64,000 nucleotides of DNA, from NCBI GenBank assembly GCA_031279415.1, contig JAITIP010000003.1:1-64000 (forward strand), given 5' to 3'. The notes under the pieces are model-generated. The model was not told the origin of the DNA, searched no databases, and worked only from the letters and a program-made list of their open reading frames with translations. Both the position numbers and the translations under genes were made by a program. Below, in pieces: positions 26,982 through 36,693 of the stretch. This stretch comes from Candidatus Endomicrobium procryptotermitis (GTDB taxonomy: Bacteria; Elusimicrobiota; Endomicrobiia; Endomicrobiales; Endomicrobiaceae). Positions within the stretch are counted from its first letter, which is position 1; every line of letters starts with the position of its first letter.

Positions 26982-28763
26982 TCACTGTTTCCTTAAAACG
27001 TTTAATATTTCTTTCGTTTGTTCTAAAACTTTTCTCATGGATTTTTCATCCGATTGAACGGAAGCAAACCTGTAAAAATTTATCAAATTTAAAATTTCTT
27101 CGACTGCTTTGATTTTATCATCGTCAAATCCGAAATTCTTGAGATTTTCCGAAATTTCCGAAACTGATAATTTATCGGAAGGTATTGCAGTAGCAGCGGT
27201 AATTGCCGACAACAGCCCTTCATATATGCTTTCGTAAAAATCGCGGGATTTTTCTTTGCTTATTTTCCCTTCGGCGCTCAGAATACATTTTTGTGAATAT
27301 TCGTACGCTTGCATTCTCAATCTTGCCAACGGATTATTGTTTTTCTTTTCAATATAAAATTTAAAAAACAGCGCAAATGCAAAAAACAAAACAAAAGGAG
27401 CAAGAATTATCCAAAAAAGCCCAGTTTTGACAAAATAATATCTTTTAGAGAATTTTATCTTTTTTATCTGCTTATTATAATTAATGTCATTTTGAATTTT
27501 TAAAATTCCCGAACTGCCGCTTGCATCTATATTTTCCGGATTTACCACTGCGGCACCTTCAACTTTAATTTTTAGCGACTGCGTCTGCGCAGAAGAATAA
27601 GTTTTTTTTGCAGGGTCAAAAAATGAAAGTTTTAAAGGTTCAATAGTTTTTTCACCCGGGGTAAGCGGCAAAAGTAAAATTTGAAACTCTCTGGAATCTT
27701 CCGCGACATTGGAAGAGACAGTATCGTAAACTTTAAAATCTTTTGTCGGCTTGAAATCAATGCCGCTTACACTTTTCATATTGCCTTTCCCTGTAACCTT
27801 TACCGTCAAAGTAACAGGTTCATCAGTATGGACTTCGGTTTTATCAGACGCAATGGAAATCGTAAAATTGCCGACAGCACCTTTAAAATTCAACGGAACG
27901 TTTTCTTTAGGAAGAGGCAAAACGTTTAATGTAACCGCATCCGATTCAAGCATTTTTTCTCTGCGCTGCCCCATATTGATAAACAAGCTAAAAAAATCAT
28001 CTATGTTTCCAGGAGAAGAAAAATCCATAACTGCAATTTTAAGTTTTGCTGGGCTTATCGTAATTTTTCCGCTTTCTATAGGATAAATAGTAGTTTCGAT
28101 TTCGTTTACCAGATAGTTTACGCCGTCAATATTTTCATAACGGTTGGAAGGTTTTGAAGAATCGTTCCAGAACCCTTTGAAGTCCGGCGGGAAATATTCT
28201 GGATTTGAAACTAAATCCATATTTGTATAAAAGCTGAATTTATATGTTACCTTTTCATTTACGTAAACAATTTTTTTGTTTGTCGAAGCTTTTACAAAAA
28301 CATTTCCTTTTATATTTTCAGCGATTCGGCTTGATGGACTTGCCTGCTGTCTTGCGGTCTGCTGCACCTGTGCGGATTGTATTTTAGCAGCCTCGGTAAC
28401 TTCAATATTTATAGATTCGGTAAAATAAGTTTTTTTATCATATTCTATTTTTGCGGGCGGGATAGTAAAATTACCTATTTTTTTCGGGGCAAGAGTGTAA
28501 GTATATGTTATTTTACCACTTCTTTTGCCGTTAATAGAAGAGATAGTTTGCGATTGCCCGCGTCCATAGCTGTTAAAATCGGCAAGCTCTTCAAATGTAG
28601 GTTGTGGAAGTTTTGCATCTTCGCCACTTACCATAAGCGAATAAACCAAATACTCGTTTAACGCTATTTTATTTTTGTCTACGCTTGCGGTAAAAGTTAT
28701 GTCACCCGCATATACATATGCGCAGCTTAACATCAAAAAAATAGATAAAAGGGGTTTTAACAT
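26982..28763 (-). CDS. batD: BatD-like protein
   Basis: A 593-residue exported membrane protein. The signal peptide ends near CAYVYA. It is followed by Ig-like modules with the BatD signature (SVDKNKIALNEYLVYSLMVS, NKKIVYVNEKVTYKFSFYT and SDKTEVHTDEPVTLTVKVTG). One membrane helix lies near residue 450 (FWIILAPFVLFFAFALFFKF), with a cytoplasmic tail of about 120 residues. BatD proteins are large periplasmic partners of the VWA proteins BatA and BatB. It begins one base after the batC stop. Confidence 0.9.
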   Translation of the reverse strand: MLKPLLSIFLMLSCAYVYAGDITFTASVDKNKIALNEYLVYSLMVSGEDAKLPQPTFEELADFNSYGRGQSQTISSINGKRSGKITYTYTLAPKKIGNFTIPPAKIEYDKKTYFTESINIEVTEAAKIQSAQVQQTARQQASPSSRIAENIKGNVFVKASTNKKIVYVNEKVTYKFSFYTNMDLVSNPEYFPPDFKGFWNDSSKPSNRYENIDGVNYLVNEIETTIYPIESGKITISPAKLKIAVMDFSSPGNIDDFFSLFINMGQRREKMLESDAVTLNVLPLPKENVPLNFKGAVGNFTISIASDKTEVHTDEPVTLTVKVTGKGNMKSVSGIDFKPTKDFKVYDTVSSNVAEDSREFQILLLPLTPGEKTIEPLKLSFFDPAKKTYSSAQTQSLKIKVEGAAVVNPENIDASGSSGILKIQNDINYNKQIKKIKFSKRYYFVKTGLFWIILAPFVLFFAFALFFKFYIEKKNNNPLARLRMQAYEYSQKCILSAEGKISKEKSRDFYESIYEGLLSAITAATAIPSDKLSVSEISENLKNFGFDDDKIKAVEEILNLINFYRFASVQSDEKSMRKVLEQTKEILNVLRKQ

Positions 28764-28764
28764 T

Positions 28765-30030
28765 TTACCAGTCCTGTTCTCCTCGTTCGATTACGGGAGT
28801 TAAAGTTTTGTGTCTCATTTTATCAGATTTTTTATCGGATTCATTATAATAATTTAATATTGTATCAATATGAGTGTAATCTGTTTTATCTTCTGGCAGT
28901 TTTTCGTCTTTTTTTTGCTGCGCCATAGTCCCGCGTTCTTTTTGGGCTTCTAGTTCGAGCTTTTCTTTTTCTTTCTCCAGCTCTTTTTTCTCCGCTTCTA
29001 AAGATTTGCTTTTTTGCTGCTGCTGAGATATCTTCTCATCATTGCGCTGTTGTTGTTTTTGAATTTCTTTTTGAAACTCTTTTTCTTTTTCTATTTCTTT
29101 TTTAAGCTCCTCTTTCTTTTTTCTGTTTTCTTCGCTGCCACCCTTTTTGTCCAAATCTTTCAGCTGCTGTTCAAGTTCTCTTTGTTTAAGCTGCGATGAG
29201 GCTTTTTGCCGCGACAATTCTTCGTTTTGTTGTTTTGTATTCATTTCATTATATTTATTTTCTTCTCTTTTTAATTCATTTTCTTTTTGTTTACGGGCAT
29301 TTTCTTCTGTTTTTTCTTTTGTACTCATATTCTTATTTTTATCCGCTGCCTGTTGTAGTTGCCTTTCACGCTTTTGCGCATCTTTTAGCTGTCTCTCAAG
29401 GTTTTTCTCTTCCTCCTGCAGCTGCTTCATTTCATTCACAAGTTCCTGCTGATTCTGCTGCTCCTGTTGTTTTTGTCCGCCGCTCTCTTTTTCCTGCAAA
29501 TTTTTGGACTTGGCTTTATTTTCTTCCTGCTTTTGCTTATTTTTATTCAAATTCTTCTTAATATCTTCTGAATTTTGCTGTTGATTCTTCTGTTCTTTCA
29601 TCATGTTGGCGATAAATTCAAGATTGTATTTTGCGTCTCCATCATTAGGATTGATTTTTAATGCTTCTTTATAAGCTTTTTCTGCTTGTGCATATTCGCC
29701 TTCTTTAAATTTGACATTGCCCATATTGTAAAAAATTTCAGATTTATCTTTATCGGGAAGATCACTTCTTTCAAACAAACTGTCATAGAATTTTTTTGAC
29801 TGCTCAAAATTTCCGTTTTTATACGACGCTCCTGCTGCGTTTTTTATCATATCGATATTGTCCGGATATTTTTTTGTTTCATTGTCCAAAATTTCTGACG
29901 CTTTATCAAATTTCCCTTTGTTAAAAGCGTCAACAGCCGTATTATTCTTTTTTATACTTTTGAAAGATATAAAAAATAAAAGCAGTAAAGTCAATAATAA
30001 AATGATAAGAACAGCTATTTTAGTTTTCAT
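28765..30030 (-). CDS. batC: BatC-like TPR protein with long charged coiled coil
   Basis: A 421-residue protein. An N-terminal membrane anchor (about residues 5-25) is followed by TPR repeats to about 145, including GNVKFKEGEYAQAEKAYKEA and LKINPNDGDAKYNLEFIANM. A low-complexity stretch of about 220 residues rich in Gln, Lys and Glu is predicted to be coiled coil. TPR and charged-tail organisation is usual for BatC, but this tail is long. It ends in TPVIERGEQDW. It overlaps batB by 4 bases. Confidence 0.85.
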   Translation of the reverse strand: MKTKIAVLIILLLTLLLLFFISFKSIKKNNTAVDAFNKGKFDKASEILDNETKKYPDNIDMIKNAAGASYKNGNFEQSKKFYDSLFERSDLPDKDKSEIFYNMGNVKFKEGEYAQAEKAYKEALKINPNDGDAKYNLEFIANMMKEQKNQQQNSEDIKKNLNKNKQKQEENKAKSKNLQEKESGGQKQQEQQNQQELVNEMKQLQEEEKNLERQLKDAQKRERQLQQAADKNKNMSTKEKTEENARKQKENELKREENKYNEMNTKQQNEELSRQKASSQLKQRELEQQLKDLDKKGGSEENRKKKEELKKEIEKEKEFQKEIQKQQQRNDEKISQQQQKSKSLEAEKKELEKEKEKLELEAQKERGTMAQQKKDEKLPEDKTDYTHIDTILNYYNESDKKSDKMRHKTLTPVIERGEQDW

Positions 30031-31031
30031 TTTCTATTTTTTACGGTTTTAGGATAAAACATCTCTATAACAAATGCCGCCAAAGCCAGAAACAGAAATA
30101 TCTGAAACCTACTGCGTTTAGCGTTCTCTTTGATTTTACCCTGAATATTTTTATCAAGCCCTTTAATTTCGTTTATAACTGCCGGCGCAATATCTCTACC
30201 GTCAGAAATTTCATAGTAGTTGCCACCGGTTTCCAAAGATATTTTTTTCAGCAGTTCCGAGTTTAATTTGCTGATAACCGTTTTACCGCGTTTATCGGAC
30301 ATATATTTCACAAGCGTACCGGAATCCGTTTTTACGGGTATAGGCGCACCTTGATACGTTCCTATTCCTACTGATATTATCCTCAATTCGGATTTTTTCG
30401 CCAACTCAACGGCTTCTTTCGTTTTTTTATCGTGATCTTCACCGTCCGTAATCAAAATCATAACTCTTGAATTTGAAGAATTCTCACCAAGAGTTTTAAC
30501 CACAAGATTTATGGGAGAACTGAACTCCGTTCCTCCGAATGGCAGAGAATCCGTATTTACTCCCTGCAAAAACATTTTTATCGCTTCGACGTCATAAGTC
30601 ATCGGACACTGCCACATTGCCCCTGCCGAAAATACCATTACACCGATTTTATCGCCTTCGCATTCTTCCACGATTCTCGATATAAGCATTTTCGCTTTTT
30701 CTATTCTGGATGGTTTTATATCTTCGGCAAGCATGCTTTTTGAAACGTCCAAAACCGCTATAATCTCAGAACTCATTTTTTCCACTTCTATTTTTTCATC
30801 CCCGTACTTAGGCTCAGCTGTCGCAGCAATAAGAAATACAAAACCCGCCAGCAAAAAAACATTCTTAATCACATAAGCTTTAAAATTCACATTGCTTAAA
30901 ATCGCAAGATTGTTTTTGCTTATCAGAAATCCCAAATCCTTTTTCCTTTTTTTCAGAGAAAAAGCCAAAAATAAGGCGGCCAAAGGGATAAGCAGCAGCA
31001 ATAATAAAAAGCCTTTATCTGCAAAAATCAT
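30027..31031 (-). CDS. batB: BatB-like von Willebrand factor A membrane protein
   Basis: A 334-residue protein with two N-terminal membrane helices (about 5-25 and 55-72), a VWA domain and a C-terminal helix (FQIFLFLALAAFVIEMFYP). The metal-ion-dependent adhesion site is intact (AVLDVSKSM and ILITDGEDHD). It overlaps batA upstream and batC downstream by 4 bases each, which implies strict translational coupling. Confidence 0.92.
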   Translation of the reverse strand: MIFADKGFLLLLLLIPLAALFLAFSLKKRKKDLGFLISKNNLAILSNVNFKAYVIKNVFLLAGFVFLIAATAEPKYGDEKIEVEKMSSEIIAVLDVSKSMLAEDIKPSRIEKAKMLISRIVEECEGDKIGVMVFSAGAMWQCPMTYDVEAIKMFLQGVNTDSLPFGGTEFSSPINLVVKTLGENSSNSRVMILITDGEDHDKKTKEAVELAKKSELRIISVGIGTYQGAPIPVKTDSGTLVKYMSDKRGKTVISKLNSELLKKISLETGGNYYEISDGRDIAPAVINEIKGLDKNIQGKIKENAKRSRFQIFLFLALAAFVIEMFYPKTVKNRK

Positions 31032-32014
31032 GGGAGTTTCCTCAATACCGTGTTTTCCAATAACATAATCAAAAACAATAATGCCAGAGCTGCAAGAGCC
31101 AAATTTTTATAAAGTTCTTCATAACTTGTAAATTTTCGTACTTTTATATCGGTTTTTTCGAGATCATCTATTTGTTTCATGCTTTCTTTAAACGATTGTA
31201 TATCAGTCGCTCTGAAATAGTTTCCTCCTGTATTTTCGGCAATTTCTTTTAAAGCATTTTCATTTAAACCAGAGCGGTTATCCCTTATCTGCCTTTTTCC
31301 AAAAAAACCGTCGTCAATTTCATAAATCGCTCCTTCAAGGCTTCCTACGCCTATTGCGTAAATCTTTATGCCGTAATTTGCCGCAATTCTAGAAGCCGTA
31401 ACTGGATCTACTTCGCCCATATTATTGTTTCCGTCAGTTATCAGAATAACTGTTTTCCCTTTAGCTTTGCTGTCTTTTAACCTATTTACCGAAGTTACTA
31501 TCGCGGAGCCTATTGCCGTGCCGTCAAGATGTATATCTTCCATACTGATTTTTTTTATAAAATTTAAAAGAGACTCTTTATCTGTAGTAAGCGGACATTG
31601 TGTAAACGCAAGTCCTGAAAAAACCACAAGCCCTATTCTGTCGTATTTTCTTTCTTTTATAAAATCAGCTGCTGTATTTTTGGCGGCTTCAAGCCTGTTT
31701 AAAGGTTTGAAATCAATCGACCTCATGCTACTTGAAATATCTAAAGCTATCATAATGTCTATGCCCTGCTCTTTGCTGTCTTCAAAGTTTATTCCTTTCT
31801 GCGGTCTTGCCAGAGCCGCAATTATAAGAGCAAACGATAGATATTTTAAAATTTTTAATGTTTTATAAAAAAGAGCTTTTTTTGACGGTTTTTCTTTTTC
31901 AAAAATTATTCCGCGCGTAAAACGCACAAAGGTCTGCATACTTCCTTTGCCAAAAACCGAAGGAAGCAGAAATAACAAAAATAAAAGTAAAAATTCTGGA
32001 TTTGCAAATCTCAT
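31028..32014 (-). CDS. batA: BatA-like von Willebrand factor A membrane protein
   Basis: A 328-residue protein with N-terminal membrane helices (LLLFLLFLLPSVFG and LKYLSFALIIAALARPQKG), a VWA domain with an intact MIDAS (IALDISSSMRS, VILITDGNNNMG) and a C-terminal helix (LALAALALLFLIMLL). The motif ARPQKG just before the VWA domain is typical of BatA. It overlaps its neighbours on both sides by 4 bases. Confidence 0.92.
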   Translation of the reverse strand: MRFANPEFLLLFLLFLLPSVFGKGSMQTFVRFTRGIIFEKEKPSKKALFYKTLKILKYLSFALIIAALARPQKGINFEDSKEQGIDIMIALDISSSMRSIDFKPLNRLEAAKNTAADFIKERKYDRIGLVVFSGLAFTQCPLTTDKESLLNFIKKISMEDIHLDGTAIGSAIVTSVNRLKDSKAKGKTVILITDGNNNMGEVDPVTASRIAANYGIKIYAIGVGSLEGAIYEIDDGFFGKRQIRDNRSGLNENALKEIAENTGGNYFRATDIQSFKESMKQIDDLEKTDIKVRKFTSYEELYKNLALAALALLFLIMLLENTVLRKLP

Positions 32015-32907
32015 ATCTTTCTTATAAATTCCTTTGTTTTTTCTAGACTTTCAATCATGTCATCTTTTGAAAGTTTCAGTCCTGCATATCTCGCAAGATC
32101 AAATATGCCTAAATAATGCTTTATATCTCTCTTAGTCATTGAAATAGCGACTATCTCTTCAAGCTTTTTTAGCAGTTCAGCGGAAGTCATCTCCATGGCA
32201 TTAAATTTGTATTTTACAGATATATATTTTCTCAATATCTCTGCCGCTCTATAATAAAAAATTCTTGCTTCGCCGTTTTCTATTATTCCACAATGAAGCA
32301 GCTCATCAAGAAGATTGAGCGCTTCAAGCTGCGGATTGAACTCAGCGTTTTCTTTGGCAGATTTTTTCAAAACATCTTCTATGATAAAAAATAATAAAAT
32401 ACCGATAAAGATTATCATCACGGCAATTCCAGCGGCATACGCTGGTTTTATCGCAAGTTTCTTAAGAGGTTTTATATCTTTTATATCTTTTCCCCCATCA
32501 TTAAGCATGCTGTTTATAATGACCTGCGATTGTGGCGTAAAAAACATTCTTTTACTTCCTGATGCATTTATATATGTTATTCCCACAGGCTCTATGTGCA
32601 AAGTGCCGGTTTTATAAGCTGCTATATCAAAAGTTATAAGATATATGTTCGGTTTTTCAGAAATATGTTCAACGGAGAATCCTAATATGTCAAAATTTTC
32701 AAAAATTATCTCTTTATTTGTGGCTATGTAAGCGTTTTCCGGTAGTTCGGCTTTTATAGTAAATTTTATAATATCTCCGATATATGACTCCTGCTTGTTT
32801 AAAGACGCGCTGACAACAGGCTCCAAAACTGACGCAAAAACGTCTGCTTGCGATAAAAATAAAATAAATAAAAATATTTTAAATAATGTGAACAATGTTT
32901 TTTTCAT
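32011..32907 (-). CDS. Bat-operon membrane protein (BatD-like N-terminus, DUF4381/4129-like C-terminus)
   Basis: A 298-residue protein with a signal peptide (ending near ADVFA). An extracytoplasmic Ig-like domain (SASLNKQESYIGDIIKFTIK) is like the first module of BatD. One membrane helix at about 152-172 (AAGIAVMIIFIGILLFFI) is followed by a cytoplasmic helical domain (ARIFYYRAAEILRKYISVKY, then KRDIKHYLGIFDLARYAG). Such proteins lie between the DUF58 and batA genes in many Bat operons. The specific function is unknown. Confidence 0.7.
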   Translation of the reverse strand: MKKTLFTLFKIFLFILFLSQADVFASVLEPVVSASLNKQESYIGDIIKFTIKAELPENAYIATNKEIIFENFDILGFSVEHISEKPNIYLITFDIAAYKTGTLHIEPVGITYINASGSKRMFFTPQSQVIINSMLNDGGKDIKDIKPLKKLAIKPAYAAGIAVMIIFIGILLFFIIEDVLKKSAKENAEFNPQLEALNLLDELLHCGIIENGEARIFYYRAAEILRKYISVKYKFNAMEMTSAELLKKLEEIVAISMTKRDIKHYLGIFDLARYAGLKLSKDDMIESLEKTKEFIRKI

Positions 32908-32913
32908 TTATCT

Positions 32914-33795
32914 CTATCCCAAAGTGCTGCGGCGTTCCCTTTCTTTAAAAAATTTTATTAGAGGTCTAATATATGATGTTGCCGTGTTTAAATTTATTAC
33001 GTCTAGTTTGGCTTTTTTAAATATAGTTTCCGCGGCTTTGTCTAGAGCGGCGCTTTTTTCTTTTAATAGATTGTTGTCATAAAAAGTGTCTATGGTAAAA
33101 TATTTTTCACTTTCGGGATCGTACATTTCAACAAGCCCGACATCCGGCAAAGCGCTTTCTTTATCATCGTTTATTTTTATGCATATCAAATCATGCCTTT
33201 TGGCTGTTATGACCAAATCTCTTTCATAGCCTGTATCATGAAAATCGGATATAAGAAAAACAACGGCTTTTTTGCGCCAGATTTCATTTATGGCTTTTAG
33301 CGCCACAGAAAGAGAAGTTTTGCGTCCTGAAGGTTCAAAGTCGAGAATTTCCTTTATTATTCTTAAAATATTGTTTTTCCCTTTTTTTGGCGTGACTATC
33401 TTTTCGACTTTATCTGTAAAAGAAAGCATTCCAGCTCTGTCATTGTTTTTTAATGCAGCAAACGCCAGCACCGCGGCTGCTTCGGCCGCAATTTCCGATT
33501 TAAGTTTATCGGTGCTTCCAAAATGCTGTGACGCCGAAAAATCTATAAGAAAAATTACAGTAAGTTCCCTTTCTTCTGAGAAAAGTTTTATATATGGCTT
33601 TCCATGACGTGCGGTAACATTGCGGTCGATATTTCTTATGTCATCGCCGACTTGATACTCTCTGACCTCCGCAAACTCAATTCCCTGCCCTTTAAATACA
33701 CTTTGATATTGCCCGGCAAAAACTTCATTTACCAATTTATTCGATCTTATTTCAAGTTTACGGATTTGCTGTTTTAAAATTTCTTTGTCTATCAT
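32914..33795 (-). CDS. DUF58 protein of the MoxR/Bat cluster
   Basis: A 293-residue cytoplasmic protein. It has the DUF58 signature VREYQVGDDIRNIDRNVTAR followed by HGKPYIKLFSEERE, and a VWA-like core with the degenerate metal site FLIDFSASQHFG and VVFLISDFHDTG. DUF58 proteins are regularly paired with MoxR ATPases and are thought to be their clients or adaptors. It lies 6 bases before the next gene and 86 bases after moxR. Confidence 0.92.
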   Translation of the reverse strand: MIDKEILKQQIRKLEIRSNKLVNEVFAGQYQSVFKGQGIEFAEVREYQVGDDIRNIDRNVTARHGKPYIKLFSEERELTVIFLIDFSASQHFGSTDKLKSEIAAEAAAVLAFAALKNNDRAGMLSFTDKVEKIVTPKKGKNNILRIIKEILDFEPSGRKTSLSVALKAINEIWRKKAVVFLISDFHDTGYERDLVITAKRHDLICIKINDDKESALPDVGLVEMYDPESEKYFTIDTFYDNNLLKEKSAALDKAAETIFKKAKLDVINLNTATSYIRPLIKFFKERERRSTLG

Positions 33796-33881
33796 AATTT
33801 TTTAATGTATATTTTCGATATTCAGGATACTTTTTAATTTTAAAAATACCGGCAAACCGTCATAGCCATAATCTTACTAAC

Positions 33882-34874
33882 TTAAGGAACCTCGACGCCA
33901 CCAAAAATTTTTTCAATTATATCATCAGAACTTACAGAATCGGCTTCTGCTTCGTAGGTTACAAGAATTCTGTGCCTTAAAACATCCGGACCGATAATTT
34001 TTATATCTTCCGGCATTACGTATGCTCTTCCCTGTAGAAATGCATAAGCTTTTGCCGCAAGCGTAAGATTTATAGTAGCTCTTGGGGAAGCGCCATAAGC
34101 AATCAGATTTTTTAATTCGTCAAGTTTATATTCCTGCGGTTTTCTCGAAGCAAAAACTATATCTATAATATAATTTTTGACTTTATCATCAACATAAATA
34201 CGTTCTATAAGATTTTTAGCTTCCTGAATTTCAGCTATTGAAACTATCGGTTTTATATCGTCAAGTTTATGCGTCATCCTTTCAAGTATCACTTTTTCAT
34301 CTTTTTTATTTGGATATTCAACTTTCAGCTTAAGCATGAATCTGTCGACCTGTGCTTCAGGCAGAGGATACGTTCCTTCTTGTTCTATCGGGTTTTGTGT
34401 GGCCATTACAAGAAAAGGGGCAGGCAGCGCAAAAGTCGTATCGCCGATGGTAACTTGTTTTTCCTGCATGGCTTCAAGCAAAGCACTTTGAACTTTCGCA
34501 GGAGCGCGGTTAATTTCGTCGGCAAGAATGATATTTGCAAAGACAGGTCCTTTTTTTATGTTGAAATCCCTGCTTTGCGGATTATAAATTAAAGTTCCCG
34601 TTATGTCCGCCGGAAGCAAATCCGGCGTGAACTGTATTCTTTTGTATGAAGCCTTAACCGCCAAGGCCATACTTTTTACGGCTAAAGTTTTTGCCAGACC
34701 CGGAAGTCCTTCCAAAAGTATATGCCCATCGGAAAGAAGTCCTATAAGCATTCTTTCAAGAACATATTTCTGTCCTACAACGGTATTTGAGATTTCGTCA
34801 AGAAGCTTTGAAGCAAAAATGCTTTTGCCTCGCACTTTTTCGTTTAAAGCATTTATGTCAGTTAAATCTGCCAT
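33882..34874 (-). CDS. moxR: MoxR-family AAA+ ATPase
   Basis: A 330-residue AAA+ ATPase. Walker A is LLEGLPGLAKT, Walker B is IILADEINRAP, sensor 1 lies in VMATQNPIEQEGTYPLPEAQ, and the arginine finger region is VDRFMLKL. The C-terminal lid has ASPRATINLTLAAKAYA. MoxR ATPases act as chaperones that activate VWA or metal-containing partners, here presumably DUF58, BatA and BatB. It is the first gene of the cluster. Confidence 0.95.
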   Translation of the reverse strand: MADLTDINALNEKVRGKSIFASKLLDEISNTVVGQKYVLERMLIGLLSDGHILLEGLPGLAKTLAVKSMALAVKASYKRIQFTPDLLPADITGTLIYNPQSRDFNIKKGPVFANIILADEINRAPAKVQSALLEAMQEKQVTIGDTTFALPAPFLVMATQNPIEQEGTYPLPEAQVDRFMLKLKVEYPNKKDEKVILERMTHKLDDIKPIVSIAEIQEAKNLIERIYVDDKVKNYIIDIVFASRKPQEYKLDELKNLIAYGASPRATINLTLAAKAYAFLQGRAYVMPEDIKIIGPDVLRHRILVTYEAEADSVSSDDIIEKIFGGVEVP

Positions 34875-34896
34875 TTATCCCTCCAAATAAAAATAA

Positions 34897-36162
34897 TTAA
34901 TTACGTACCGTCCCGTTTCCTCTTACAATGTATTTTGTAGTGGTGAGTTCCTTTATTCCCATTGTCCCGCGGGCGTGAAGTTTCATCGTGGAAATTCCTA
35001 TTTCGCATCCCAGCCCAAAAATGCTGCCATCATGAAGCCTTGTAGATGCATTATGAAAAACCGCAGACGAATCCGTTTCCGCCAGAAATTTGTCCGCCGT
35101 TTCTTTATTGTTGGTTACTATAGCATCAGAATGCATGGATCCATATTTATTAATGTGCCCAATCGCTTCTTCTACGGAACCCACTACTTTAATCGAAAGT
35201 TCAAGGTCGTGATACTCTTTACTCCAGCTTTCTTGCGAGGCTTCGTTTACAGACGGCACTATGGATTTTGTTACAGTACAGCCGTTTATTTTTACTCCTG
35301 CGTCAAAATAATTTTGGCATATCAGAGGCAAAAATTTTTTGGCAATATCTTTATGCACTAAAAGTGTCTCCATAGCATTACAGACTCCAGGTCTCTGGCA
35401 TTTAGCGTTAAAAGCTATTTTTAAAGCAATATCCATGTCCGCGTCCTCATCCACATAGGTGTGGCATAATCCTTTTCCGTGAGAAAGCACAGGTATGGAC
35501 GAATTGTGATTGATGAAGTTCACCAGAGCTTCGCTTCCTCTTGGTATGAGCAGATCGATAAAATTATTGAGTTTTATCATTTCAAGCACCGCGGTCCTGT
35601 CTGTCGTATCGATGAACTGTACGGAGCCGGCGGGCATACCCGCTTTTATACCGGCTTCGCTTATTATTTTAGCAAGTATCCTGTTAGAGTTTATTGCCTC
35701 GGAACCGCCTTTAAGAACGACCGCGTTACCGGCTTTAAGACAAAGAGTGGCTGCATCCACGGTCACATTGGGTCTCGATTCATATATCATCGAGATAACG
35801 CCTAAAGGTACTCTTATTTTTTTCACGTCAATTTCTATTGAAGGAGTGCATTTTTCGACCGTTGTACCTACAGGATCCTCAAGAAGTATCACATCTTTGA
35901 TGCCTTTTATCATATCGTCTATTCTTTTTTCATTTAATGTCAGCCTGTCTATCAAGGCGGAAGACAGACCTGACTCTTTTGCCGCTTCGACATCTATCTC
36001 ATTATGGAACAGTATCTCTTTTGCGTTCTGTGCAAGAGCGTCCGCCATCGCGGCAAGCATATTGTTCTTATGCTGAGTCGTCATTATGGCCAAAGCCCTT
36101 GAGGCGCCTTTTGCCGCCGAGGCCTTCATCATCACTCTTTGTTTTATTTCATTATTATCCAT
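34897..36162 (-). CDS. proA: Gamma-glutamyl phosphate reductase (glutamate-5-semialdehyde dehydrogenase)
   Basis: A 421-residue enzyme of proline synthesis that reduces glutamyl-5-phosphate with NADPH. The aldehyde-dehydrogenase fold is shown by IPLGVISMIYESRPNVTVDA and CLKAGNAVVLKGGSEA. The catalytic cysteine is in AKCQRPGVCNAMETLLVH. The C-terminal HARGTMGIKELTTTKYIVRG is characteristic of ProA. Length is typical (about 417). proB is not in the window. The neighbours (PNPOx-like protein, aconitase) suggest a loose amino-acid metabolism group. Confidence 0.97.
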   Translation of the reverse strand: MDNNEIKQRVMMKASAAKGASRALAIMTTQHKNNMLAAMADALAQNAKEILFHNEIDVEAAKESGLSSALIDRLTLNEKRIDDMIKGIKDVILLEDPVGTTVEKCTPSIEIDVKKIRVPLGVISMIYESRPNVTVDAATLCLKAGNAVVLKGGSEAINSNRILAKIISEAGIKAGMPAGSVQFIDTTDRTAVLEMIKLNNFIDLLIPRGSEALVNFINHNSSIPVLSHGKGLCHTYVDEDADMDIALKIAFNAKCQRPGVCNAMETLLVHKDIAKKFLPLICQNYFDAGVKINGCTVTKSIVPSVNEASQESWSKEYHDLELSIKVVGSVEEAIGHINKYGSMHSDAIVTNNKETADKFLAETDSSAVFHNASTRLHDGSIFGLGCEIGISTMKLHARGTMGIKELTTTKYIVRGNGTVRN

Positions 36163-36187
36163 TTTCTACTCCGTATCCGCTTTCTTT

Positions 36188-36643
36188 TTAAAATGCGCCC
36201 GAACTTACCTTAAAGTCCCCGTTATAATATTTATATTCAGCCGGAGTGAACTTTAAAAGAGAATAATCCGGGTCGTCTATGCCGCCCTTATAGTACATTG
36301 TCCAGTTATCCTGCCAGAAATCGTTCTTAAGGGCTTTGTCTTTTATGATCTCAAGTTTTCCTTTAAGCAGCAGCCCTTCAAATGTTTTCGGATTCACGTA
36401 ATATACGGACGCTTTATCGCTGTAAAGGATCTGATTGAGTTTCTGCGAAGCAGTATTTGAGGAAAAATAACATATAAAGTCGTCTGCGAAATACACTTGC
36501 AGATTCGGGAACATCTCTTTATTACGTAAATTGAGCATCGCGCGCGTTTCCGGGAAATCATCTTCATTTATAGTTGACAGTAATACAAACTCAGCCTGTT
36601 CGCTCAAAATCCTGAGCTTGTTAAACAGAATCGACTTATCCAT
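36188..36643 (-). CDS. Pyridoxamine 5'-phosphate oxidase-fold protein
   Basis: A 151-residue split-barrel flavin-binding protein. QAEFVLLSTINEDDFPETRAM, IKD-containing GLLLKGKLEIIKDKALKNDFW and YYKGGIDDPDYSLLKFTPAE match the stress protein 26/PNPOx-like group. These proteins bind FMN or related cofactors; their substrates are mostly unknown. It has a GGGAGAG ribosome-binding site. I cannot give a specific reaction. Confidence 0.82.
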   Translation of the reverse strand: MDKSILFNKLRILSEQAEFVLLSTINEDDFPETRAMLNLRNKEMFPNLQVYFADDFICYFSSNTASQKLNQILYSDKASVYYVNPKTFEGLLLKGKLEIIKDKALKNDFWQDNWTMYYKGGIDDPDYSLLKFTPAEYKYYNGDFKVSSGAF

Positions 36644-36693
36644 AATAACTCTCCCGTTCTTAATTTTTGATGCAGCTATCGCTCCCTATTATC

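Noticed and set aside
29014-29561. Phe/Leu-rich plus-strand frames over batC that look like membrane proteins
   Set aside because: They are the complement of the Lys/Glu/Gln-rich coiled-coil codons of batC.
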